Shown: in pieces, positions 43,313 to 50,270 of the stretch
How positions within the stretch are numbered: position 1 is the first letter of the stretch
Layout of the letters: the number at the start of each line of letters is the position of its first letter
Assembly (NCBI RefSeq): GCF_013359695.1
Contig: NZ_JABFMU010000043.1
Span: forward strand, 1 to 56,236
Length of the DNA: 56,236 nt
Direction of reading: 5' to 3'
DNA from: Pseudomonas sp. C2B4
GTDB taxonomy: Bacteria; Pseudomonadota; Gammaproteobacteria; Pseudomonadales; Pseudomonadaceae
Made by a program: the position numbers and the translations under genes
Notes under the pieces: model-generated
Database searches by the model: none
Told to the model about the DNA's origin: nothing
What the model saw: only the letters and a program-made list of their open reading frames with translations

Positions 43313-44677
43313 TTAGATCGGCGTTGCGGCTTTGACCGCCACACCCACACCCGCTTCCACCGGACTCTGCGCCTTGCACGCCTGACTCAAGGTCAGCGAC
43401 TTGGTCTCCGGCGCCCAGGCCCAGGACAGCAGCGCGCCAATCGCCAGGATCGCCGCCAGGATGCCCATGGTCGGGCTCAGGCCGATCCCGGCCACGCTCA
43501 CCGGCAGCAGGAAGGTGCTGACCGCCGATCCCAGACGGCTGACGGCGGTGGCCAAGCCAATGCCGCTGGCGCGCACTTCGGTCGGGAAGCTTTCGGCCGG
43601 GAACACGCCCACCAGGTTACTCACCGCCGACAGCACCAGGGTGAACAGCCCGAACACCAGCACCATCAGGAACGCCGCGCTGCCCGGCAGTACCGCCAGC
43701 AGGAACAAGGCGATGGCAAGGATGATGAACGAGTTGATCAGGAACCCACGACGGGTGAACTTGATGGTGCACCAGATGCCAATCAGCGCGCCGAGGATCA
43801 GTAGCATGTTCAGCATCAGTTCGGTGCCGAAGCCTTCGGCCAGGCCCATCTTCTGCAGGATCGACGGCAGGAAGGTGTAGATGGCGAAGTACGGCATGAC
43901 GATGCAGACGAAGAACAGGCAGTTGAACGCGGTGCGTTTGCGGTATTCGCGGCTGAACAGTACCGCGTAGCCGGAGCGGGTTTCGCTGGAACGGGTTTCG
44001 TCGAGTCCGACGTTGTCGCCCAGGTGTTTCTTGACGATTGCCCGCGCTTCGGCAATGCGCCCCTGATTGACGAGCCAGCGTGGCGATTCCGGGGTGCCGA
44101 TACGGGCGATCAGGATCAGCGCCGCCGGGATCGCCGACGAGGCCAGCATCCAGCGCCAGGCATCGTCACCAAGGCTGAGCATCGCGGTGCCGACGAAGGT
44201 GGCGGCAACGTAACCGAAGGTCCAGATCACGCTGAACGAACCGAGCAACACGCCACGGTGTTTCTTCGGTGCGAACTCGGCGAGCATGGCGTGGCCGACG
44301 CTGAAGTCACCGCCCAGGCCGATGCCGATCAGCACCCGGCAGAGGAACAGGCTCATCGCCGTTTCCACGTAGAACTGCATCACCGAAGCAATGGTGATCA
44401 GCACAAAGCTGACCAGGAAGATTTTCTGCCGGCCGACCTTGTCGGAAATCCAGCCGAAAAACAGGCTACCGAGGAACAGACCAATCAGAGCCGAAGCCCC
44501 GATCAAGCCCTGCCAGAAGGCATCCAGTTGCATCTGCGGACTGAGCAGCGTGAAGGCGATGCCAATCAGGCCGAGGATGTAGCCGTCGGTGAAATGCGCA
44601 CCGAAGGTCAGGCCGGCGATCTTGATGTGAAAGCGCCCGATGGGCAGGTCGTCGATTTTTACCGGTTGTACGGACAT
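43313..44677 (-). CDS. MFS transporter, metabolite/sugar-porter type (NiaP-like)
   Basis: A 454-residue importer with about 12 segments. It has the MFS loop FGWISDKVGRQKIFL, the RVLIGIGLGGDFSVGHAMLAE stretch and PESPRWLV, as in the SP/NiaP/AAHS groups that import aromatic acids, niacin and sugars. It is the last gene after the Fae, AKR and dehydrogenase genes, with its own CA motif at 44690 and a type-2 repeat between, so it may also have its own transcript. It probably brings in the substrate that yields formaldehyde or an aldehyde. Confidence 0.9.
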   Translation of the reverse strand: MSVQPVKIDDLPIGRFHIKIAGLTFGAHFTDGYILGLIGIAFTLLSPQMQLDAFWQGLIGASALIGLFLGSLFFGWISDKVGRQKIFLVSFVLITIASVMQFYVETAMSLFLCRVLIGIGLGGDFSVGHAMLAEFAPKKHRGVLLGSFSVIWTFGYVAATFVGTAMLSLGDDAWRWMLASSAIPAALILIARIGTPESPRWLVNQGRIAEARAIVKKHLGDNVGLDETRSSETRSGYAVLFSREYRKRTAFNCLFFVCIVMPYFAIYTFLPSILQKMGLAEGFGTELMLNMLLILGALIGIWCTIKFTRRGFLINSFIILAIALFLLAVLPGSAAFLMVLVFGLFTLVLSAVSNLVGVFPAESFPTEVRASGIGLATAVSRLGSAVSTFLLPVSVAGIGLSPTMGILAAILAIGALLSWAWAPETKSLTLSQACKAQSPVEAGVGVAVKAATPI

Positions 44678-44689
44678 GTAAGTCTCCAA

Positions 44690-44697
44690 TTGTTGTT
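44690..44697 (-). promoter_or_regulatory. CA motif (AACAACAA) before MFS gene
   Basis: Exact AANAANAA match 12 nt upstream of the ATG at 44677, next to the GGAG ribosome binding site. Confidence 0.6.
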
Positions 44698-44730
44698 ATT
44701 GACGGAGAAATGAAACCGATCGTTTTTGCT

Positions 44731-44885
44731 GTGAGTGGGCTTGTGTGGCGAGGGGATTTATCCCCGTTCGGCTGCGAAGCAGCCGCAGATCCTGACAAAC
44801 CGCTATGGCTGAAAGAATGCAAAGGGCCGCTTCGCAGCCCAACGGGGATAAATCCCCTCGCCACATAGGTCCGTTCCCACAGGGG
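44731..44885. repeat. Type-2 dispersed repeat
   Basis: Inverted arms GTGGCGAGGGGATTTATCCCC / GGGGATAAATCCCCTCGCCAC, inner GGCTGCGAAGCAGCCG and GGGCCGCTTCGCAGCCC, core ATGGCTGAAAGAATGCA shared with the copy at 35.4 kb. Confidence 0.92.
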
Positions 44886-44898
44886 TTGGGTGGTGCTT

Positions 44899-46347
44899 TT
44901 ACAAACCACCCATCAACAGGTATTTGATTTCCAGATAGTCATCCAGACCGTACTTCGAACCCTCGCGACCCAGACCCGATTCCTTGATGCCGCCGAACGG
45001 CGCCACTTCCGTGGAAATGATCCCTTCGTTGATCCCGACCATGCCCGCTTCCAGGCCTTCGGCCATGCGCCACACGCGGCCGATGTCACGGCTGTAGAAG
45101 TACGCCGACAGACCGTATGGCGTGTCGTTGGCCCGCCGCAGCACTTCAGCCTCGTCCTTGAAGCGAAAGCACGCGGCCACCGGGCCGAAGGTTTCGTCCT
45201 GGGCGATCAGCATGTCGCTGCTGGCTTCGGCGAGGATGGTCGGCTCATAAAACGTGCCGCCCAAGGCATGACGACGGCCACCGCACAGCACCTTGGCGCC
45301 CTTCTCCACGGCATCGCTGACATGCAATTCCACTTTGGCCAACGCCGCCGTGTTGATCAGCGGACCTTGCTCGGTGTCGCCTTCCAGGGCATTGCCGACG
45401 CGCATCGCGGCCACGGCTTCGGCAAGCTTGCCGGTGAAGGCTTCGTACACGCCGTCCTGGATGAAGAAGCGGTTCACGCAGACGCAGGTTTGCCCGGTGT
45501 TGCGGAATTTCGAGGCCATCGCCCCTTTCACGGCGGCGTCGATATCGGCGTCGTCGAAGACAATGAACGGTGCGTTGCCACCCAGTTCCAGCGAGACCTT
45601 TTTCAAGGTGTCGGCCGCCTGACGCATCAGCAATTTGCCGGTACGGGTGGAGCCAGTGAACGACAGCTTGCGCACGATGCCGGAGGCTTGCAGCGCGCCG
45701 CCGATGGCCACCGCGTCACCGGACACCACGTTGAACACACCGGCCGGAATCCCGGCCTGCTCGGCCAGCACTGCCAGGGCGAACGCCGACAGCGGGGTTT
45801 CTTCCGAAGGCTTGAGAATCATCGTGCAACCGGCCGCCAGCGCCGGGCCAACCTTGCGGGTGACCATGGCCAGCGGGAAGTTCCACGGCGTGATCGCCGC
45901 GACCACGCCAATGGCTTCCTTGACCACGATGATCCGCGCGTCGGCCTTGTGGCTCGGAATCACATCGCCGTAGGCACGCTTGGCCTCCTCGGCGAACCAC
46001 TCCAGAAAGCTCGCGGCGTACACCACTTCGCCCATAGCCTCGGCCAGCGGCTTGCCCTGCTCGCGGCTGAGCAAGGTGGCCAGGTCCTTCTGGTTACTCA
46101 GCATCAATTCGCCCCAGCGCTTGATGCGCTGGCTGCGCTCCTTGGCGGTCAGCTTGCGCCAGGCCGGTAAGGCGCGATTGGCCGCCGCGATGGCCAGGTT
46201 GGTTTCTTCGGCGCCGGCCTTTTGTACGTCGGCGATCAGCTCGCCGGTGGCCGGGTTCAGCACCGGGTAGGTCGAGCCGCCGCTGGTCCCTTCGCCAGTA
46301 AACCAGTGCCCATCGATGAAATTGCCGTGGCGGATCAAATCGCTCAT
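44899..46347 (-). CDS. Succinate-semialdehyde dehydrogenase-type aldehyde dehydrogenase (GabD-like)
   Basis: A 482-residue NAD(P)-dependent aldehyde dehydrogenase. Motifs in order: ITPWNFPLAMVTRK, FTGSTRTGK, the base in LELGGNAPFIVF and the cysteine in NTGQTCVCVNRF, the second cysteine after it being typical of GabD. It overlaps the AKR gene by four bases (ATGA). The ATG at 46347 is used; the frame extends 31 codons upstream into the AKR gene. It may oxidise an aldehyde made by the AKR or Fae steps. Confidence 0.9.
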   Translation of the reverse strand: MSDLIRHGNFIDGHWFTGEGTSGGSTYPVLNPATGELIADVQKAGAEETNLAIAAANRALPAWRKLTAKERSQRIKRWGELMLSNQKDLATLLSREQGKPLAEAMGEVVYAASFLEWFAEEAKRAYGDVIPSHKADARIIVVKEAIGVVAAITPWNFPLAMVTRKVGPALAAGCTMILKPSEETPLSAFALAVLAEQAGIPAGVFNVVSGDAVAIGGALQASGIVRKLSFTGSTRTGKLLMRQAADTLKKVSLELGGNAPFIVFDDADIDAAVKGAMASKFRNTGQTCVCVNRFFIQDGVYEAFTGKLAEAVAAMRVGNALEGDTEQGPLINTAALAKVELHVSDAVEKGAKVLCGGRRHALGGTFYEPTILAEASSDMLIAQDETFGPVAACFRFKDEAEVLRRANDTPYGLSAYFYSRDIGRVWRMAEGLEAGMVGINEGIISTEVAPFGGIKESGLGREGSKYGLDDYLEIKYLLMGGL

Positions 46348-47378
46348 GCCACGGCCTCGGTCAGGGTGAAGCGTTCCGAACCCGGACGGGCCGAACGCAG
46401 GATGCGCTTGCCGGCGGTGTAATCGTTGATCACGTCGCACGGGGTGTAGTTGCGTTCCAGCTCATGCAGTTCTTCGGCATCGAGCTGGGTCTCCAGCGCC
46501 GCCAGGGCGCTGTCGAACTGCTCGGTGGTGTCGGCGCCGACCAGCATGCAATCCACGCCGGGATGATTGGCCACCCAGGCCTGGGCGATCTGTGCGTTGG
46601 ACACGCCACGGGCACGGGCCACGCGCTGCACCGAACGGGCGATCTCGAACGACGCTTCGTCGCTGTACATCTGCTGGGTGAAGAAGTCGGTCTGGTTGCG
46701 GGTCGACTGCACGTCGCCGGTCAGCAGGCCACGGGCCAGCGGACTGAACACCGAAACCCCCAGGCCCTGGTCGCGGCAGAACGGGATCATCTCGCGCTCT
46801 TCTTCGCGGTAGGCGCAGTTCAGTTGCAACTGCATGTTGATCGGCTTGACCCAACCATTGCGCTCGCAGGCCATGAGGATTTTCGCCAGTTGCCCGGTGA
46901 GCATGGTCGAGACGCCGATGTAGCGGGCCTTGCCGGAGCGCACGATGTCGTTCATGGCGCTCATGGTTTCTTCGACCGGGGTGTTCACGTCGAAGTAATG
47001 CAGCATGAAGACGTCGACGTAATCCATGTCCAGGCGTTTGAGCGAGGCATCGATGCTGTCCATGATGTGCTTGCGCGAATGGCCGCTGGCGTTGATGCCC
47101 GGGCGGGTCCCGTAGCCAACCTTGGTGGTGATCACCAGGTCTTCGCGACGGGCCAGGCGCTTGACGATGCGCCCCACCACTTCCTCGCCGACGCCAGCGG
47201 AATAGAAGTCCGCCAGGTCGATGAAGTTCACGCCGTTGTCCAGCGCGTGCTTGACGATCGGTTCGCTTTTCTTCTCATCGAAGATCCACGGTTTCCAGTC
47301 CGGGGTGCCCATGTTCATGGTGCCCAGGCACAGGCGGGAGACTTGCAGGCCGGAGTTGCCCAAACGGATGTATTGCAT
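46344..47378 (-). CDS. Aldo/keto reductase
   Basis: A 344-residue aldo/keto reductase of the AKR7/11/13 type. Catalytic tetrad: Asp and Tyr in FIDLADFYSAG, Lys in VITTKVGYG and His in DVFMLHYFD. It starts ten bases after the Fae stop, with GAGGTC as ribosome binding site, and overlaps the dehydrogenase. It probably reduces an aldehyde in the same route. Confidence 0.9.
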   Translation of the reverse strand: MQYIRLGNSGLQVSRLCLGTMNMGTPDWKPWIFDEKKSEPIVKHALDNGVNFIDLADFYSAGVGEEVVGRIVKRLARREDLVITTKVGYGTRPGINASGHSRKHIMDSIDASLKRLDMDYVDVFMLHYFDVNTPVEETMSAMNDIVRSGKARYIGVSTMLTGQLAKILMACERNGWVKPINMQLQLNCAYREEEREMIPFCRDQGLGVSVFSPLARGLLTGDVQSTRNQTDFFTQQMYSDEASFEIARSVQRVARARGVSNAQIAQAWVANHPGVDCMLVGADTTEQFDSALAALETQLDAEELHELERNYTPCDVINDYTAGKRILRSARPGSERFTLTEAVA

Positions 47379-47388
47379 GGCGCGGACC

Positions 47389-47901
47389 TCAGGCTTTTGG
47401 CGTGTAGAAAGGGTTGCTGATGTAATTGACGACATCTTTGAGCTGCGCAGTTTCCGGCTTGCCGGTCAGGGCGGCGCGGATCGCGGTGCGGCAGGCGTTG
47501 TAGTTGTTCAGGTACACCGCGTCCAGGTCGTCGCAGGCCGGGTTGACCCAGTTGGCGGTGACGATGGCCCACTCGTCTTCGGCTTCCGGCGGCAGGGTGC
47601 CGTCGAGCAGCGCTTCGAGCACCGCCTTGGCGATACCGGCCTGGGACGCACCCCAGGTGGCGTTGCCGTGCAGGTCGCTGCTGATCGCGGCCTTGTTGAC
47701 ATACAGGGTCATCGGTTTGACCGGGATGTTCGGCTGGGCGATCACCATGAACGGGCAATGGCCCTGGCTTGGCGAAGCCAGGCTGTTGGCGAAGGCCTGC
47801 CCTGCCGGACCGTTGCGCGGGCCGATCAGGATGTTGATGTGCGCGGCGTTCACGCCAGGGCCTTCGAAACCTTCACCGATGTACAGGTCGAGTTCTTTCA
47901 T
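47389..47901 (-). CDS. fae: Formaldehyde-activating enzyme (Fae) homologue
   Basis: A 170-residue protein matching Fae, which in methylotrophs condenses formaldehyde with tetrahydromethanopterin. Conserved pieces: the opening GEGFEGPGVNAAHINILIGPRNG with the catalytic-type His at 21, GHCPFMVIAQPNIPVKPMTLYVNKA, TWGASQAGIA and WAIVTANWVNP. Length equals that of known Fae. No tetrahydromethanopterin genes are in the window and Pseudomonas normally lacks that cofactor, so it may be a Fae-like protein with another partner. It heads an operon with an AKR, an aldehyde dehydrogenase and perhaps an importer. Confidence 0.92.
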   Translation of the reverse strand: MKELDLYIGEGFEGPGVNAAHINILIGPRNGPAGQAFANSLASPSQGHCPFMVIAQPNIPVKPMTLYVNKAAISSDLHGNATWGASQAGIAKAVLEALLDGTLPPEAEDEWAIVTANWVNPACDDLDAVYLNNYNACRTAIRAALTGKPETAQLKDVVNYISNPFYTPKA

Positions 47902-47931
47902 GGGTCGTTACTCTTCAGGGATTTGGGTTGA

Positions 47932-48030
47932 TCAGAAGTGCACGTTAGCCGTGGGATTCGCGTGGCAAATGTCAGGGTTCGAAGAGCGCAGCAGGTCGCT
48001 GGCGAAGACGCGGCAGAAATGAATGATCAT
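47932..48030 (-). CDS. Small ORF (32 residues) ahead of fae
   Basis: A 32-residue ORF (MIIHFCRVFASDLLRSSN and onward, ending NVHF) ends 30 bases before the Fae start. A CA motif stands 18 bases upstream of its ATG in the same arrangement as before other starts here. It matches nothing I recognise. It has one Cys near each end and could be a leader peptide or a small protein of the operon. Codon quality cannot be judged at this size. Confidence 0.45.
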   Translation of the reverse strand: MIIHFCRVFASDLLRSSNPDICHANPTANVHF

Positions 48031-48048
48031 GGTTGCAAACGCTCTTTT

Positions 48049-48056
48049 TTGTTGTT
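48049..48056 (-). promoter_or_regulatory. CA motif (AACAACAA) before the small ORF of the fae operon
   Basis: Exact AANAANAA match 18 nt upstream of the ATG at 48030. On the mRNA it reads on into AAAAAAGAG. Confidence 0.5.
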
Positions 48057-48121
48057 GATGAGCTGGTTTGCGATTTTTTAACACTGGGGGTTGGCGGGGC
48101 TGTAACCATAAAAAATCATGG

Positions 48122-48144
48122 GGGTATGATTTCAGGTCATACCC
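48122..48144. promoter_or_regulatory. Inverted repeat, candidate operator of the fae operon
   Basis: GGGTATGA, seven bases, TCATACCC: a perfect 8-bp inverted repeat about 90-110 bases upstream of the small ORF, at the position of a promoter. Confidence 0.5.
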
Positions 48145-48158
48145 TGAAACGCGATCCC

Positions 48159-48262
48159 TTGTAGGAGCGAGCCTGCTCGCGATGGACGTCAACGATGACG
48201 TGGGCTGCCTGGATGAACGCGGCGCCCTCCGGTCCATCGCGAGCAGGCTCGCTCCTACAGGG
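48159..48262. repeat. REP pair
   Basis: Inverted REP units of the GCGATGGACGTCAACGATGACG subtype, between the fae operon and the methionine-rich gene. Confidence 0.95.
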
Positions 48263-48280
48263 GATTGTGGTGGTTTGAGG

Positions 48281-48547
48281 TTATTGCGACATCGCGTCCT
48301 TCTTCATCGCATCCTTGGACATGGCATCTTTTTTCATGCCGTCCTTGCTCATCGAATCCTTGGACATGCTGTCTTTCTTCATCGTGTCCTTGGCCATGGA
48401 ATCCTTCTTCATCGAATCCTTGTGCATCGCGTCCTTGGACATGGCGTCCTTGGACATCGAGTCATTGCTCATGGCATCGGCAGCAAAAACACTGGCGGCG
48501 CCCATGGCCAGGCACATGGACAGTGCAACGGTGGTCAACTTTTTCAT
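48281..48547 (-). CDS. mrpX: Secreted methionine-rich MXKDX repeat protein, MrpX-like
   Basis: An 88-residue protein: signal peptide MKKLTTVALSMCLAMGAASVFA, then twelve tandem pentapeptides Met-x-Lys-Asp-x (26-85; one has Asn for Lys) and MSQ. The mature part is mostly Met, Lys, Asp, Ser and Ala. It fits the pentapeptide MXKDX family and the role of MrpX in Azospira, a periplasmic peptide whose methionines are oxidised by hypochlorite and repaired by a molybdenum methionine-sulfoxide reductase. Exactly such an enzyme and its cytochrome precede it, with 53 bases between. Symbol given on context; the activity is inferred. Confidence 0.85.
   Translation of the reverse strand: MKKLTTVALSMCLAMGAASVFAADAMSNDSMSKDAMSKDAMHKDSMKKDSMAKDTMKKDSMSKDSMSKDGMKKDAMSKDAMKKDAMSQ
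48290..48472. repeat. 15-bp coding tandem repeat in the methionine-rich gene
   Basis: About twelve 15-bp units of the type ATGAAGAAGGACKCG on the minus strand, in frame with the pentapeptide. Unit number could vary by slippage. Confidence 0.85.
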
Positions 48548-48600
48548 GATGAAACTCCTTGAAGCGCAGTGTGTGATCGAGCGAAATACCCAGGCTGTCT

Positions 48601-49374
48601 TCAGCTGCCACCGAACCAGTTGTAGCCCTGGTCTTCCCAGTAGCCGCCGCTGTAGGTGTTGCTGACGAAAATCGCCTGAATGTGTTTGGGGTTCTTGTAG
48701 CCAAGCTTGGTGGGCATGCGCAGCTTCATCGGGAAGCCATATTCACGAGGCAACACGGCGCCGTCCCAGGTCAGCGCCAGCAGGGTTTGCGCATGCAGCG
48801 CCGTGGCCATGTCGATGCTGGTGTAGTAGTCGTCGGCGCATTTGAAGCCGACGTATCTGGCGTCGGTGTCGGCGCCGATGCGCTTGAGGAAATCACTGAA
48901 GCGCACACCGCCCCAGCGACCGATTGCACTCCAGCCTTCGACGCAGATGTGTCGGGTGATCTGTTCGGTCTGCGCCATGGCGTGCAACTCTTCGAGGCGC
49001 CAACTGCGCTTGTCGGCGACCAGGCCGGTCACCTCCAGGCGATAGCTCTCCTCCTCCACCGTTGGTGCTTCGTCGATGCCGTAGAAGGCATTGAATGGAA
49101 ACGGCCGGGTAATCATCGACGCCGGATAGGTCGGCGCCATGGCGTTGGGGTTGAACAGCCAGCCCTGCACCCGATCGTTGAAGCGCGACATCGACGACAG
49201 CGCGGTCTCGACACTTTCACTGTCGGTGAGGTTGCAGCCGGACAACATCGCCACGCCGCCGAGAGTCAGGCCACGCAGCAGGAACGAGCGGCGTGAACGG
49301 TCTTCGATCTGCGGCGCGAGGATTTTTCGAGCGTCGGTCAGGATCGATGACTCATCAAGATTGGGCTTTTTCAT
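48601..49374 (-). CDS. Tat-dependent molybdopterin oxidoreductase, YedY1/sulfite-oxidase fold
   Basis: A 257-residue periplasmic oxidoreductase of the sulfite oxidase/MsrP family. The N-terminus has the twin-arginine motif RSRRSFLLRG followed by a lipobox-like LSGC. The molybdenum-ligating cysteine is in RHICVEGWSAIG, and the C-terminus has the LRMPTKLGYKNPKHI stretch of the family. It overlaps the cytochrome gene by four bases (ATGA) and is followed by the methionine-rich protein. By context it reduces methionine sulfoxide in that protein, as YedY1 does in Azospira. Confidence 0.9.
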   Translation of the reverse strand: MKKPNLDESSILTDARKILAPQIEDRSRRSFLLRGLTLGGVAMLSGCNLTDSESVETALSSMSRFNDRVQGWLFNPNAMAPTYPASMITRPFPFNAFYGIDEAPTVEEESYRLEVTGLVADKRSWRLEELHAMAQTEQITRHICVEGWSAIGRWGGVRFSDFLKRIGADTDARYVGFKCADDYYTSIDMATALHAQTLLALTWDGAVLPREYGFPMKLRMPTKLGYKNPKHIQAIFVSNTYSGGYWEDQGYNWFGGS

Positions 49375-49988
49375 ACGTGCTCCTTGCGACCGACGATCAT
49401 GGCCAGCAGCGTTTTGGGAACCAGCGCGACCATCACCAGATGCACCGCTACAAACGCCGCCAGCAGCGCCATCGCGATGAAGTGCACATGCCGCGCTGCG
49501 TCGTAACCGCCCAGCAAATCACGCAACAGCGGGAACTGCACCGACTTCCACAGCACCAGCCCGGAGATCACCAGCAGCGTGATGTCGAGCATCACGAACA
49601 GGTACGCAAACCGCTGAACCTGGTTGTAATGACTCAGGTCGGCGTGCCCCAGTTTTCCCCGCAACGCTGACCACAGGTCATGCAGCACACCTTTGGGCGA
49701 GACCGGGAAAAAGCGGCGTTTCAGGCGACCGCTGAGAACGTTGATGATCAGGTAGACGAGGCCGTTGAACGCCAGCAGCCACATCGCCGCGAAATGCCAC
49801 TGCAACGCGCCGCCGAGCCAGCCACCCAAGGTGATCGATGTGGGGAAGCTGAAATCGTAAAGCGGCGAAGCGTTGTAGATCCGCCAGCCGCTGGTCACCA
49901 TCACCAGCACCGCCAGGGCGTTCAGCCAATGGGTGAGCCGCAGCCAGCGGGGGTGGCTGGCCTTGGGTGAAGCAGTTGACTGCGACAT
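49371..49988 (-). CDS. Cytochrome b membrane subunit, YedZ1-like
   Basis: A 205-residue protein with four or five membrane helices of the bacterial cytochrome b561/Ni-Fe hydrogenase type. Histidines that can ligate haem are in RLTHWLNALAV, LQWHFAAMWLL, AARHVHFIAMALLA and FVAVHLVMV. It would feed quinol electrons to the periplasmic molybdoenzyme next to it. The ATG at 49988 follows CAGGAG. A CA motif (50003-50010) and an inverted repeat at 50058 lie upstream, so the operon is probably regulated there. Confidence 0.9.
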   Translation of the reverse strand: MSQSTASPKASHPRWLRLTHWLNALAVLVMVTSGWRIYNASPLYDFSFPTSITLGGWLGGALQWHFAAMWLLAFNGLVYLIINVLSGRLKRRFFPVSPKGVLHDLWSALRGKLGHADLSHYNQVQRFAYLFVMLDITLLVISGLVLWKSVQFPLLRDLLGGYDAARHVHFIAMALLAAFVAVHLVMVALVPKTLLAMIVGRKEHV

Positions 49989-50002
49989 GTCCGGCTCCTG
50001 GT

Positions 50003-50010
50003 TTATTGTT
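50003..50010 (-). promoter_or_regulatory. CA motif (AACAATAA) before cytochrome b gene
   Basis: Exact AANAANAA match 14 nt upstream of the start at 49988, just before CCAGGAG. Confidence 0.5.
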
Positions 50011-50057
50011 CGATGGGGCCGAGTATGGGAGCGACAAGATCGCCAAATCCTCACGCA

Positions 50058-50081
50058 GAGTTAAATTATTTGTGATAACTC
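50058..50081. promoter_or_regulatory. Inverted repeat, candidate operator of the MrpX-type operon
   Basis: GAGTTA, 12 bases, TAACTC: a perfect 6-bp inverted repeat about 70-93 bases upstream of the cytochrome start, in an AT-rich stretch that fits a promoter. Confidence 0.4.
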
Positions 50082-50107
50082 CCAACCCCAAAAACCTGTG
50101 GTGGCCC

Positions 50108-50200
50108 CTGTGGGAGCGAGCCTGCTCGCGAAAGCGGTGTATCAGTCACATTGATGTTGGCTGTCATGCCGCCTTCGCGAGCAGGCTCGCTCCCACAGGG
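50108..50200. repeat. REP pair
   Basis: Inverted REP units in the divergent gap between the cytochrome and methyltransferase genes, unusual because both promoters lie in the same gap. Confidence 0.95.
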
Positions 50201-50270
50201 TTTCTGGGTGGTCCACCCACCGCGTAACTATGGTTAAATGCCGCCCCCCGAAACTGCCGACCCTTGACCG

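Noticed and set aside
48290..48472. CRISPR-like or satellite array
   Set aside because: The 15-bp period is coding, in frame with a pentapeptide repeat, and there are no unique spacers.
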